This document shows positions 24,043-32,522 of a DNA stretch of 64,000 nucleotides, piece by piece. This DNA comes from Ardenticatenaceae bacterium. Lineage in GTDB: Bacteria > Chloroflexota > Anaerolineae > Promineifilales > Promineifilaceae. The notes under the pieces are model-generated. The model was not told where the DNA came from. It saw only the letters and a program-made list of their open reading frames with translations, and did not search any database. The stretch spans positions 349,890 to 413,889 of the forward strand of contig JACKBX010000005.1 in the NCBI GenBank assembly GCA_020634375.1, given 5' to 3'. The first letter of the stretch is position 1, and the number at the start of each line of letters is the position of its first letter. A program made the position numbers and the translations under genes.

Positions 24043-24832
24043 TGACCGTTCCCACGGCCGTTTCCGGCAACACCAACAACTGCCGCAAATTCCCCGGTTC
24101 CAGCCCAGAGAAAATACGCATTTGCAGTCCGGCGTGTGCATGAGCAAGTTGCAGCATTTGCTGTACCTTGCTCGCCATGCCGCCAGTCACATCCGTACCC
24201 CGTGACTGGCCTAATGCCGGTTCGATTTCCGCGAAATTGGCCTGAGTGATGGATGGGATAACCGCGCCGTCTGTCCCTAATACACCAGGCGTCTCCCCCG
24301 CTAACAGCAGCCAGGACGGCCGTTCCGGCAACACCCCCGCCAAAAACGACAACACCTCTTCCGTGGAAATAATCGTCCCCCCCTGCTGCGTGTCAAAAGC
24401 CACATCTCCGTAAACTACAGGGAGCAATCCAGCATCTAGTGCCGCCATCACCGGTTCCGCCGCCAACTGCACAATACGCCCCCCCGTACACACCGCCGAC
24501 GCCGACGGTTGCAAGCTGATGGCAGGCACACCCGCCGCCAGCAGCGCCTCCGTGATAATGCGGTTCAATCGCGCCGCCGCCGCGCTCACATGAGCAAAGC
24601 CATGCCACTGCGCCACCGTCTGCACACTCTGCCGCGTACCATGCTCTGCTGCCGCCACATGCCCAAAAGAGCCACTGCCATGCCCCAAGAGCAGCCGCAG
24701 GGACGGCCGTTCCGCTCGCGCAGCAGCAATCTCCTCTGCCAACCGGGCAATAACTGTGGGACGTGGGGATTCGACGGCCGTTTTATCTGTAAGCAGGGAA
24801 CCGCCTAATTTGAGGAAGAGTAAGTCGCTCAT
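24029..24832 (-). CDS. Isopentenyl phosphate kinase
   Basis: 267 residues of the amino acid kinase fold. N-terminal LKLGGSLLTDK (Lys8, Gly10-Gly11-Ser12) binds ATP phosphate; GHGSGSFGH places the family-specific His58 that contacts isopentenyl phosphate; later VYGDVAFD and DVTGGMASKV match the nucleotide and Mg regions. The enzyme phosphorylates isopentenyl phosphate to IPP, the last step of the alternative mevalonate route known from archaea and from Roseiflexus among Chloroflexota. Other amino acid kinases (fosfomycin kinase FomA) share the GHGxGSFGH element, but IPK fits the whole sequence better. The start MSDLLFL is used; upstream codons come from a repeat. Confidence 0.87.
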   Translation of the reverse strand: MSDLLFLKLGGSLLTDKTAVESPRPTVIARLAEEIAAARAERPSLRLLLGHGSGSFGHVAAAEHGTRQSVQTVAQWHGFAHVSAAAARLNRIITEALLAAGVPAISLQPSASAVCTGGRIVQLAAEPVMAALDAGLLPVVYGDVAFDTQQGGTIISTEEVLSFLAGVLPERPSWLLLAGETPGVLGTDGAVIPSITQANFAEIEPALGQSRGTDVTGGMASKVQQMLQLAHAHAGLQMRIFSGLEPGNLRQLLVLPETAVGTVISDQ

Positions 24833-24900
24833 GGGAAACGTGAAGCGTGAAGCGTAAAATGTGAAAGGGTAGTCATCACGTTTCACGCTTCACATTTCAA
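24833..24900. repeat. Iterated-word inverted locus (CGTGAAGCGTGAA word)
   Basis: Direct CGTGAAGCGTGAAGCG words are followed after a short centre by inverted CACGTTTCACGCTTCACA. It lies between two minus-strand genes (oligoendopeptidase upstream, isopentenyl phosphate kinase downstream). Confidence 0.75.
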
Positions 24901-24901
24901 T

Positions 24902-26620
24902 TTACGGCAGTGTCGCTTCCAACTCCGCAATCGTCTTTTCCAATAGTGCCACCGCTTCCTGCATCACGGGCACAGTAAAAGCAAAGGTAGCCCCGGCCGT
25001 CTCATATAGTTCGGGCAGGGTCACGGTGCCGCCCTTCGCCAATGCCTGACGGTAACGGGCGACTGCTCCTGCCTGGTCATTCAGGGCATTGCGCCAAACC
25101 TGAATAGCCCCCACCTGCGCCATGCCATATTCCACATAGTAGAACGGCGAGCCGTGAATATGCTGCTTGCGCTGCCAGCCAGTCGCCATTTCATCCGCAA
25201 AACCGTCCCAATCAATGCCGGGCATATAACGCCGCCACAAATCAGCCCAAACGGCGTCGCAGTTGGCGGCATCCAACGCCGCTTCCATGTTCTCGTACAC
25301 CCAATGCTGGAACAAATCCACAACAGCCATGTACGGCCAAAAGTGAATGATTTTTTGCAAATGCTGGATGCGATGCCGTGCGGCATCTACTTCGGAATAA
25401 TAGCCGCCTTCGCCAGCGGCCAAATAGGGCGCGGACAACAGTTCCATCGCCATTGAAGCGACCTCGTTGAACTCCATATCGGTCCGCATTTGCGGCACGT
25501 AGGGCAGCTTTGTGCGCTCAAATACGTGGAAGGCATGTCCCGCTTCGTGCAGCATGGTGGTCACATCCCGTGATGAGCCAATGGCATTCATGAAGATGAA
25601 CGGCCGTTGCGCTACCGGAAACGCCGTACAATACCCACCCGGCGCTTTGCCCTTGCGATTGGGCAAATCGAGCAGTTTTTCGCTGCGCATTGTCTCAAAA
25701 TAACTGCCCAATTGCGGGTCTACACGCTGGAAAATGGCGGCCGCTTTGGCATCGAGATCATCGGGGTTTTCATACGGCCGTAACGGCGGGGAAAACAGCA
25801 AATCCTTATCATCGTCCACATCCCAGGGACGCAGGCTCTCCACACCCAAATCGCTGTGGTACTGCGCATAAATGCGCGAGGCAGCGGGCACGACCACTTC
25901 TTCAATGGCCTGCGCAAATGCTTTGCTGTCCTCTGGCGTGTAAGCAAAGCGTTTCAACATCTGCCAACGAAAGGCGCGGTAATCTTTGCCAAATCCGGCG
26001 TTGGCGGCTTGTTGGATACGCAGTTCAATCAGCTTGCGCCAATTGGCATTAATCGCTTCGCGGTCTTGCAATTGGCGGGCCGATTTTTGCCGCCAGATTT
26101 GTTCGCGCACAGCACGGTCAGGCGTGTTGAAGAAGGGCTTGAGGCCAGTCAATGTGCGCTCTTCGCCAGCCCATTCAATCGTTTGTGCGCCAATGATTTT
26201 GTCGTAGGCGGCGTCCAGTTTTTTCTCTTCGTTCATCAGGGGCAGGTTTTCTTCGCGGAAGATTTCGACGTCGGCGCGTATTTTGCTCAGGGGGACGGCC
26301 ATGTTATCTGGCTCTAATCCGCTTTGCAGCAGTCTCACGTTCAGCGTTTGCTCTGCGGATTGGGCGGCGAGGAAAACAGTTTCCAGAAAGTCGTTGAAGG
26401 CTTTTTCGACGGCTTCGTCGGTGGTGTCTATGGTCTTGGCGACATGCAAACGGGAAAAGCGTTCTGAAACAAGTTTGGTGAGGCTGCTCCAGTCTAGTAG
26501 CCATTGGTGAACGGTGTCGGGTGTTAACGGCCGTTCCGCTAATTCTGCATAATACGGTTCAATTTTCTCCCAGGGCCAATCCATAAATGCCTGGGCGGTT
26601 GTGGGTAAGGTATCAAACAT
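24902..26620 (-). CDS. pepF: Oligoendopeptidase F (peptidase family M3)
   Basis: 572 residues, the normal length of bacterial M3 oligoendopeptidases that degrade cytoplasmic peptides. The zinc site is TMLHEAGHAFHVFE near residue 356 (HEAGH), followed about 25 residues later by MEFNEVASMAMELL, which supplies the third ligand Glu. C-terminal YYVEYGMAQVGAIQVW is also typical. The gene is 51 bases downstream of a cupin gene in the same direction. Confidence 0.95.
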   Translation of the reverse strand: MFDTLPTTAQAFMDWPWEKIEPYYAELAERPLTPDTVHQWLLDWSSLTKLVSERFSRLHVAKTIDTTDEAVEKAFNDFLETVFLAAQSAEQTLNVRLLQSGLEPDNMAVPLSKIRADVEIFREENLPLMNEEKKLDAAYDKIIGAQTIEWAGEERTLTGLKPFFNTPDRAVREQIWRQKSARQLQDREAINANWRKLIELRIQQAANAGFGKDYRAFRWQMLKRFAYTPEDSKAFAQAIEEVVVPAASRIYAQYHSDLGVESLRPWDVDDDKDLLFSPPLRPYENPDDLDAKAAAIFQRVDPQLGSYFETMRSEKLLDLPNRKGKAPGGYCTAFPVAQRPFIFMNAIGSSRDVTTMLHEAGHAFHVFERTKLPYVPQMRTDMEFNEVASMAMELLSAPYLAAGEGGYYSEVDAARHRIQHLQKIIHFWPYMAVVDLFQHWVYENMEAALDAANCDAVWADLWRRYMPGIDWDGFADEMATGWQRKQHIHGSPFYYVEYGMAQVGAIQVWRNALNDQAGAVARYRQALAKGGTVTLPELYETAGATFAFTVPVMQEAVALLEKTIAELEATLP

Positions 26621-26635
26621 GGGAACTCCTCTTTG

Positions 26636-26680
26636 GTAGTTGGTTATTGGTAGCTGGTAACTGGTTACTGGTTACTGCTC
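26636..26680. repeat. Iterated-word locus (TTGGTAGCTGGTAACTGG)
   Basis: TGGTAGTTGGTTATTGGTAG and ACTGGTTACTGGTTACTG follow each other as direct near-copies in the short gap between the cupin and oligoendopeptidase genes. Confidence 0.6.
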
Positions 26681-26995
26681 ACGATGGGCTTCCAGACAGG
26701 TAACACCATCAAAGCCAACAGCGGCATTGTGCGGCACGCCTGCCGGTAAATCTAGCCGGTCGCCAGCATGTAACGTAGTTGGCTCCGCTTCAATGGGGAA
26801 ACCAAAAGTAATCGAACCCTGTAAAACGTAAATGACACGGCCGTAATCCAGAGTTTGTGCATGGTACACATCTCCTGGTTCAGCCGTCCAAAGTTCAGGC
26901 TCCAATTCCTCCGCCGCCAAAATACTGCGCAAGGCTTCCTCGTTGGGAATGGTAGTGTAAGGCCACTTTTGCACGTGGATCACATTGGCATTCAT
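26672..26995 (-). CDS. Cupin-domain protein
   Basis: 107 residues with a single cupin barrel: VYHAQTLDYGRVIYVLQGSITFGF is a weak motif 1 and HAGDRLDLPAGVPHNAAVGFDGV is motif 2. Only part of the usual metal-binding His set is present. Such small cupins are often sensors or isomerases; no substrate can be inferred. The upstream ribosome site AAGGAGAT is well placed. Confidence 0.85.
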   Translation of the reverse strand: MNANVIHVQKWPYTTIPNEEALRSILAAEELEPELWTAEPGDVYHAQTLDYGRVIYVLQGSITFGFPIEAEPTTLHAGDRLDLPAGVPHNAAVGFDGVTCLEAHREQ

Positions 26996-27114
26996 GCAAT
27001 ATTCATCTCCTTAAATACACGGTGGAAACAGTTCATTACCCTAATGATACGTTGGCAAAGACGGCGCGGCAAGTGTCATGCACATTGTCATTATGACTCC
27101 GCTTGCAACACACT

Positions 27115-27210
27115 AGACGCAGCAATTACAATAATTGCAGATAAGCAAGTGGCAAGTCTACGCATGGCAAGTAAACGGCTCGCAAACTCACTACTTGTGG
27201 ACTCGTAAAC
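27115..27210. repeat. Upstream region with palindrome and iterated words
   Basis: GCAATTA-CAA-TAATTGC (27121-27137) is a perfect seven-base palindrome, a possible operator. It is followed by GCAAGTGGCAAGTC, GGCAAGTAAACGGCTCGCAA and ACTCACTACTTGTGGACTCG, diverged copies of a CAAGT/CGCAAACTC word also seen at 30816-30885 and inside the gene at 57277-57352. Confidence 0.5.
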
Positions 27211-27228
27211 CCATAAAAAGGAGCAGCT

Positions 27229-28449
27229 ATGTCTAAAAAATCTACAATGACCTATGAGGTAACGGTGCAAGCCCCAGCAGCAGCCGTTTATCATGCCTTC
27301 ACCAACCAAACCGCTTTGACGCAATGGTTATGCAACAATGCCCAGGTGTCAGCACAGGTAGGTGACACGCTATTTCTCACCTGGAACCAGTCGAACTACT
27401 ACGCGGTAGGTGAATTCACCAAGTTGAAAGAAAACAAACGAATTGCATTTACCTGGCGCGGACGCGGCGAACCAGGGGAAACGGCCGTACAAATCAAACT
27501 CGAAGAAACAGATGACGCCACCCACATCACCCTCAAACACAAGCAAATCGGTAAAGGGAATGGCTGGAAGTTCACCCGCAAGCAAATTGACGAAGGCTGG
27601 AGCAGCAGCCTGGCAAATCTGAAACAGGTTTTGGAAACAGGATTAGACCGGCGGATTTATGAACGGCCGTTCCTCGGCATCTTGATCGGCGGACTCGTAT
27701 CAGCCGAAGAAGCTAAAACGCTTGGCCTCGATATAGAAGGCGGCGTCCGCATCACCGGGACGATGCCCGAAACCGGAGCCGCAGCCGCCGGGCTGCAAAA
27801 CCAGGACATCATCACCAGCCTGGATGACACACCGCTCATCACCTTCCCAGCCATCCAATCCGTGCTCAGCCAGCGCAAGCCCGGCGACGTACTTGCCACC
27901 GAGTTTTATCGTGACGGCAACAAGCACACTGCCAACCTCACCCTGACAAAACGGCCCGCCCCCAATGTCCCCGACAAACCCGCTGAATTGGCCGAGCAGT
28001 TACGCAGCCAATACACAACCCTCGCCGCAGACCTGGACGACATCGTTGCCAACGCCAGCGAAGAGGAAGCCAGTCATCCAAACGACGACCAGTGGAGCGC
28101 CAAAGAAATTCTAGCCCACCTGATCACCAGCGAGCGTGGAATGCACATGGCCATCGCCAGCAACATGGACGGTAACACTCTCAATGGCTGGCCCAACAAC
28201 CCCCGCGCCTGGACAAAAGCCTACACCGAAGTCTACACCTTCGCAGCAATGGCCGACGCCTTCAAACATGCGCTGGATGAAACCCTCGCCATCGTCGCCA
28301 ACTTACCGGACGAGTTGGTTGCCCGCAAAGCCACTTATTTTGGCGTTGCGCAAACCTTGTTTGGATTTGCCGGGCATGTACGTAACCATTACCCTGAAAT
28401 GCAGCAAGCTATTGACGCTGCCCGCGCCAAAGAAACCGTGGTTGAATAA
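27229..28449 (+). CDS. AHSA1/SRPBCC - PDZ - DinB three-domain protein
   Basis: 406 residues combining three domains. Residues about 5-140 are an AHSA1-like SRPBCC fold (TYEVTVQAPAAAVYHAFTNQTALTQWL, then HITLKHKQIGKGNGW). Residues about 150-245 are a PDZ domain (FLGILIGGLVSAEEAKTLGL, GVRITGTMPETGAAAAGLQNQDII). Residues about 255-400 are DinB-like, a four-helix bundle with LAEQLRSQYTTLAADLDDIV, WSAKEILAHLITSERG and GHVRNHYPEM, which places the His residues of a metal site. Each family is common; I do not know this combination as a standard protein. It lacks a signal peptide, so it is cytoplasmic. Ribosome site AAAAAGGAG. Confidence 0.85.
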   Translation: MSKKSTMTYEVTVQAPAAAVYHAFTNQTALTQWLCNNAQVSAQVGDTLFLTWNQSNYYAVGEFTKLKENKRIAFTWRGRGEPGETAVQIKLEETDDATHITLKHKQIGKGNGWKFTRKQIDEGWSSSLANLKQVLETGLDRRIYERPFLGILIGGLVSAEEAKTLGLDIEGGVRITGTMPETGAAAAGLQNQDIITSLDDTPLITFPAIQSVLSQRKPGDVLATEFYRDGNKHTANLTLTKRPAPNVPDKPAELAEQLRSQYTTLAADLDDIVANASEEEASHPNDDQWSAKEILAHLITSERGMHMAIASNMDGNTLNGWPNNPRAWTKAYTEVYTFAAMADAFKHALDETLAIVANLPDELVARKATYFGVAQTLFGFAGHVRNHYPEMQQAIDAARAKETVVE

Positions 28450-28459
28450 CCAAACTGTA

Positions 28460-28482
28460 GGGGCTTGGCAACGCCAAGCCCC
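28460..28482. repeat. Dispersed palindrome, GGGGCTTGGC form
   Basis: GGGGCTTGGC pairs with GCCAAGCCCC around three bases, between convergent genes. It is a variant of the GGGGCATGGC element at 35856, 37807 and 50939 and may terminate both transcripts. Confidence 0.7.
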
Positions 28483-28488
28483 ATGACC

Positions 28489-30126
28489 CTACAATGTCCG
28501 CCGAACAGCCCCCTCTTCCACCCACCAAATCTCTGTGGCAAACCGCTCAATGAAATAGCGATCATGCACGACCGCCAGCACGGTTCCGTCAAAATTAGCC
28601 AACGCTTCCTCAAATTGTGTGCGCGAAGGAATGTCCAGGTGATTGATTGGCTCGTCCAACAGCAGCACGTTGCAGCCAGCGACAATCATTTGCGCCAGTT
28701 CTAATCGTGCCCGCTGTCCATAACTTAGTTGGCTGTTGAGCTTCAAGGGTTCTTCACCAGTGAAGAGGAAATAGGAGAGGAAGGTGCGCACGGCCGTTTC
28801 ATTCTCAAAAGCATGGCGCACGGTCTGCAACGGGGACAGCGCCGGGTCAAGACCCGTTTGCTCCTGCGTCATGTAGCCCAGGTGGACGCTGGGGCCGCGC
28901 TGCACATGCCCGGCGAGCGGCGGCAGCAGCCCGGCGAGGGTGCGCAGCAAGGTGGTTTTGCCACTGCCATTTGGCCCGGTAATGATGATGCGGGCATCTG
29001 GGTGGACAGACAGGCGTAATTGGTGCAGCAACGGCCGTTCCACATCATAGCCCACACTCAAATCCACCAGCTCCAGCACAGACTGCCCCAAATGCGCCAT
29101 TTCCGCAAAATCCAGGCGCATCTTGCGCGAACGAGTTGGTTTGTCCACGCGCTCCTCCGAATCCAGGTAACGCTCCAGTTTTCTCTCCCGCGATTTCCCC
29201 TTTTGCGCCACTTTCTTGGCTAATCTCAGATAATGGTCTTTGCCTTCTTTGATACCGCCAATACTCACAGACTTGACTTGCCGCTCGGTGTTGGCTGCCT
29301 GCTCTTTAGCGCGAGCAATATCCTGCTTCACACGGCGAATTTCTGTCTGCTGGTCATGGTAGGCTGCCCACTGCTTTTCTTGCTCCAGCTTAACTTGGGC
29401 CGCGTAATCGCTGTAATTGCCGGCAAACTCACGCACGGCCGTTTGCTGCGGGTCCATCGCCAAAATACGTGTGACTACACGGTCCAAAAAAGTGCGGTCA
29501 TGAGAAACGATGAGGACGCCGCCGGGAAAGCCAGCCAGCCACGCTTCCAACCATTCCAACATGCCAATGTCCAGGTGATTGGTTGGTTCGTCTAGCAATA
29601 ACAACTGTGGGTTATCCAGCAGCACCAGAGCCAGATTCAGGCGCGTCTTTTGCCCACCGCTCAAATAGCCGACCGGCATGTCTGGCGGCACATCATCCAG
29701 GCCCAACCCGGCAAGGATGCTGGCCGCCCGCCCCGTATCAGCGGCGCTGATGCGGTAGAGTACGGCGTCGTACTGCTGCTGTAAAGCAGCATCGTCGGGG
29801 CGCTCGGCGAGGGCTTGCGCCAGCGTGAACAGTTCGGTTTCCAGCACGGTGGGGTCTCCGGCGGCGCGACCAATGATGTCGGCAACGGCCGTTGCCCCAT
29901 CCAACTCAAAGCCCTGCGAGAGATAACCCACGCGCAATCCAGGATGATAAGTCACATGGCCGGAATCGGCCGTCTCCTCGCCCATAATCATGCGCAGCAG
30001 CGTGGTTTTTCCACAGCCGTTCGGGCCAACCAGGCCTACCCGGTCGCCGAGATTGATGCTAAAAGTTACATTGTTGAAAAGTGGAGTAAGGGTAAAGGAT
30101 TTCGCCAGTTGATGTACGGTAAGCAT
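28489..30126 (-). CDS. ABC-F family ATPase
   Basis: Soluble protein of 545 residues with two nucleotide-binding domains and no membrane segments: Walker A GPNGCGKTTLL and GPNGSGKTTLL; signature YLSGGQKTRLNLA and LSYGQRARLELA; Walker B LLLLDEPTNHLD and VLLLDEPINHLD. The linker between the halves is charged and helical (ERQVKSVSIGGIKEGKDHY onward). ABC-F proteins act on ribosomes in translation or antibiotic protection. The ATG at 30126 is used, with AAGAGG five bases upstream; a GTG two codons earlier is less likely. Confidence 0.94.
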   Translation of the reverse strand: MLTVHQLAKSFTLTPLFNNVTFSINLGDRVGLVGPNGCGKTTLLRMIMGEETADSGHVTYHPGLRVGYLSQGFELDGATAVADIIGRAAGDPTVLETELFTLAQALAERPDDAALQQQYDAVLYRISAADTGRAASILAGLGLDDVPPDMPVGYLSGGQKTRLNLALVLLDNPQLLLLDEPTNHLDIGMLEWLEAWLAGFPGGVLIVSHDRTFLDRVVTRILAMDPQQTAVREFAGNYSDYAAQVKLEQEKQWAAYHDQQTEIRRVKQDIARAKEQAANTERQVKSVSIGGIKEGKDHYLRLAKKVAQKGKSRERKLERYLDSEERVDKPTRSRKMRLDFAEMAHLGQSVLELVDLSVGYDVERPLLHQLRLSVHPDARIIITGPNGSGKTTLLRTLAGLLPPLAGHVQRGPSVHLGYMTQEQTGLDPALSPLQTVRHAFENETAVRTFLSYFLFTGEEPLKLNSQLSYGQRARLELAQMIVAGCNVLLLDEPINHLDIPSRTQFEEALANFDGTVLAVVHDRYFIERFATEIWWVEEGAVRRTL

Positions 30127-30132
30127 ATTCAC

Positions 30133-30422
30133 CTCTTGAGTACCAATAAACAGTAGCCAGTGATCAGTGGTCAGTTACCAGCAACCAACAACCAGTTGCC
30201 AGCAACCAATTACCAAAGACTAAAAAGGGGTGAATTTAGCGAATCATTCCGTATCTCAACCTCGCAAGGGGATAATTTCTGCTTGTGAGCTTATCATATT
30301 TGAAGGATCTATTCAACAGATGTGAAACGCGAGGAAACGCCAATCATGTTTCACCCATCCCATTTCACTGTATAATACGCGCATTGATTATTCATTAACC
30401 CAACCAGAAGGAGGCTATTCTC
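30133..30422. other. Intergenic region: iterated-word locus and promoter-proximal repeat
   Basis: The left part (30150-30215) holds GTGATCAGTGGTCAGTTACC and CAGCAACCAACAACCAGTTG words. The right part holds GTGAAAC (30322) and GTTTCAC (30348) as an inverted pair just upstream of the -10 box for the SCP2 gene, which could act as an operator. No gene was seen in between. Confidence 0.5.
30371..30376 (+). promoter_or_regulatory. -10 box for the SCP2-patatin-nucleotidyltransferase unit
   Basis: A consensus TATAAT lies 47 bases before the SCP2 start codon, with a weak TTTCAC 16 bases upstream as -35. An AAGGAGG ribosome site follows at normal distance from the ATG. Confidence 0.6.
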
Positions 30423-30818
30423 ATGAGTATTCCATTTCCCAGTGACGAGTGGGTAAAGGCGTTGTGTACAGAATTAAACCAAAGCGCTGCTTATAAACAA
30501 GCGGCCGCCAAATGGGAAGGCGATCTCATTTTTGTGATTGAGAACCCAGGCGGAAATGGTTATTTGTACATGGATTTGTGGCATGGAGAGTGCCGCAATG
30601 CCCGCCAGCTAGACAGCAACAGCGAAGTGAATGCGGAATTCCAACTTGCCGCACCCATAGCAACCTGGAAGCGAGTGATTCAAGGTCAGCTTGATCCGAT
30701 TCGTGCGCTCACTGGTCGTCAGTTGAAGCTGAAGGGTAACTTAATGAAAATTATGAAAACGCCTAAAGCTGCCATTGAGTTGGTGAATTGCAGCAAAGGG
30801 TTGGATACGAAGTGGTAG
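30423..30818 (+). CDS. SCP2 sterol-binding domain protein
   Basis: 131 residues forming a single SCP2 lipid-binding fold: FVIENPGGNGYLYMDLWHGECRNARQL, then FQLAAPIATWKRVIQGQLDPIRALTGRQLKLKGNL, then a C-terminal helix. Such stand-alone domains bind hydrophobic ligands, and in bacteria are often near acyl-lipid or phospholipase genes; a patatin phospholipase gene follows 70 bases downstream. Confidence 0.88.
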   Translation: MSIPFPSDEWVKALCTELNQSAAYKQAAAKWEGDLIFVIENPGGNGYLYMDLWHGECRNARQLDSNSEVNAEFQLAAPIATWKRVIQGQLDPIRALTGRQLKLKGNLMKIMKTPKAAIELVNCSKGLDTKW

Positions 30819-30885
30819 TTGGTTGTTGGTAGCTGGTGGCTTGTTAGCCACTCGCAAACTCACCACTCGCTACTCGCAAACTTTT
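30816..30885. repeat. Iterated-word locus (ACTCGCAAACTC word)
   Basis: GTAGTTGGTTGTTGGTAGCT is followed by CCACTCGCAAACTCACCACT and CGCTACTCGCAAAC, mixing two word families, in the gap before the patatin start codon. Confidence 0.6.
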
Positions 30886-30888
30886 ACG

Positions 30889-31671
30889 ATGGAAAACGGC
30901 CGTAAAACCACAGCTCTCGTTCTTAGCGGCGGCGTCGTGCGCGGTTTCTCTCATTTGGGCGTGCTTATGGCATTAGAAAACGCCCAAGTCCCCATCGACA
31001 TCGTAACCGGGGCCAGCGTGGGAACCATCATCGGCGCAGCCTATGCCGCTGGCATGAATGCGGACACGATTGCCGGCATGGCCGGGCAAATGAACTGGCA
31101 GCACCTTGCCCGGCCTACACTCTCTACGGATGGACTGCTTTCTTTTGACCGGTTGGAAGTGTGGCTGACACGTATGTTTGGTCATCTGCATTTTGAAGAC
31201 CTGGCGGTACGTTTTGCCGCCATCGCTACAGATATGGAAACAGGCCGCCCAGTGGTGTTGGATAGTGGCCCGCTGGCTCCGGCCATTCGCGCCAGTTGTT
31301 CTGTGCCTGGTGTGGTGGAACCGAAGGAGTTGAACGGCCGTTTCCTCTGCGATGGCGGCGTCTCCAACAACCTGCCCATTGACGTAGCCCGCAGCATGGG
31401 CGCAGAGTACGTGATTGCCGTGGACGTGTTCCAGCACGCCCCGCGTTGGCCCTTGTTGGGACCATTAGGTAGGGGATTGACGGCCGTTGAAATCATGGTC
31501 GAGCATTCCGGTGGGCTAGAAGGGGCTGATGTCCTCATCACCCCCAACCTTTCCGGCAAAACATACACCAGTTTCGGCAAACGCGACGACCTCGTCGCCC
31601 TCGGCCAACAAGCTGCCGAGAATTACCTCCCCACCATTTGCACCGACTTGAATTTGTCAGCTAATGAATAA
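30889..31671 (+). CDS. Patatin-like phospholipase
   Basis: About 260 residues. The oxyanion segment LVLSGGVVRGFSHLGVL, the nucleophile elbow GASVG (Ser about 45) and the catalytic Asp motif DGGVSNNLP are all present, so it should hydrolyse acyl esters of lipids by a Ser-Asp dyad. The first oxyanion motif reads GGVVRG rather than GGGxRG. No signal peptide. The start at 30889 is chosen because upstream codons are repeat-derived. It overlaps the next gene by eight bases. Confidence 0.93.
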   Translation: MENGRKTTALVLSGGVVRGFSHLGVLMALENAQVPIDIVTGASVGTIIGAAYAAGMNADTIAGMAGQMNWQHLARPTLSTDGLLSFDRLEVWLTRMFGHLHFEDLAVRFAAIATDMETGRPVVLDSGPLAPAIRASCSVPGVVEPKELNGRFLCDGGVSNNLPIDVARSMGAEYVIAVDVFQHAPRWPLLGPLGRGLTAVEIMVEHSGGLEGADVLITPNLSGKTYTSFGKRDDLVALGQQAAENYLPTICTDLNLSANE

Positions 31672-32434
31672 AACCACATTTTTACTAAATCGATTAAACG
31701 CGATTGGCGAATCTTTAGCGAAGAGAGATACGGCCCTGGCCCTGATTGGCCTGGGGTCTGTGGGCCGGGAATTGGACAGGCTGGATGCCTTTTCCGACCT
31801 CGACTTTTTTGCGATTGTGAAAGCTGGCAGCAAGGCACATTATCTTGAGAACTTGTCCTGGTTGAGCGATGTTGCCCCCGTCGCCTATGCTTTTATGAAC
31901 ACGGTAGACGGCTACAAACTCCTCTATGCCGATGGCGTATTTTGCGAGTTTGCCGTGTTTGAAGAGGCGGAACTGGCGCACATTCCCTTTGCCCCTGGCA
32001 GAGTGGTATGGAAGGCGGACGGGGTAGATGAGGCGATTGCTGTGCCGATTTATAGAAGTGGGGAGAGGGAACGGCCGTCTACCAGCTACCTCCTCGGCGA
32101 AGCACTGACGAACCTATACGTTGGCCTGCTGCGCGAGCAGCGCGGCGAACGGCTGTCCGCCCTGCGCTTCATCCAGGGCCACGCCGTTGACCGTATCGTT
32201 GAACTGGCAGCGCGGCTGCAAGAAGCCACCAACGCCCACGCCGACCCCTTCAACGCCGACCGCCGCTTTGAGCAGCGCTACCCCAACATGGCGCAAATCT
32301 TGCCTGCCCTTCTCCAGGGCTACAACAAGAACCGTGAATCAGCCCTGGCTGCGTTGACCTTTTTGGACGAACACTTTGCGATTAATGCGGGAATGAAAAC
32401 GGCCGTGCGCCAACTATGTAATACTCACCATTAA
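31664..32434 (+). CDS. Nucleotidyltransferase-fold protein
   Basis: 256 residues. The N-terminal domain has LIGLGSVGRELDRLDAFSDLDFFAIV: Gly-Ser followed by Asp-x-Asp, the metal and nucleotide site of the Pol-beta superfamily. The middle (KLLYADGVFCEFAVFE) continues the fold with the third acidic residue, and the C-terminal 110 residues are helical, similar to aminoglycoside-type nucleotidyltransferases. The acceptor is unknown. It overlaps the patatin gene end and precedes a clear terminator, so it closes the operon. Confidence 0.82.
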   Translation: MNKTTFLLNRLNAIGESLAKRDTALALIGLGSVGRELDRLDAFSDLDFFAIVKAGSKAHYLENLSWLSDVAPVAYAFMNTVDGYKLLYADGVFCEFAVFEEAELAHIPFAPGRVVWKADGVDEAIAVPIYRSGERERPSTSYLLGEALTNLYVGLLREQRGERLSALRFIQGHAVDRIVELAARLQEATNAHADPFNADRRFEQRYPNMAQILPALLQGYNKNRESALAALTFLDEHFAINAGMKTAVRQLCNTHH

Positions 32435-32455
32435 GAAAATTAATCCTCGCCACAT

Positions 32456-32496
32456 AAAAACGCCAGGCCGCTTAGATATTGCGACCTGGCGTTTGA
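32456..32496. terminator. Bidirectional intrinsic terminator
   Basis: AAAACGCCAGG pairs with CCTGGCGTTT, and an inner CGC/GCG pair sits beyond one mismatch. T runs flank it on both strands, between the convergent nucleotidyltransferase and cytochrome genes. Confidence 0.88.
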
Positions 32497-32522
32497 TGTA
32501 AGAGTTTTACTTCGTGACCTGA

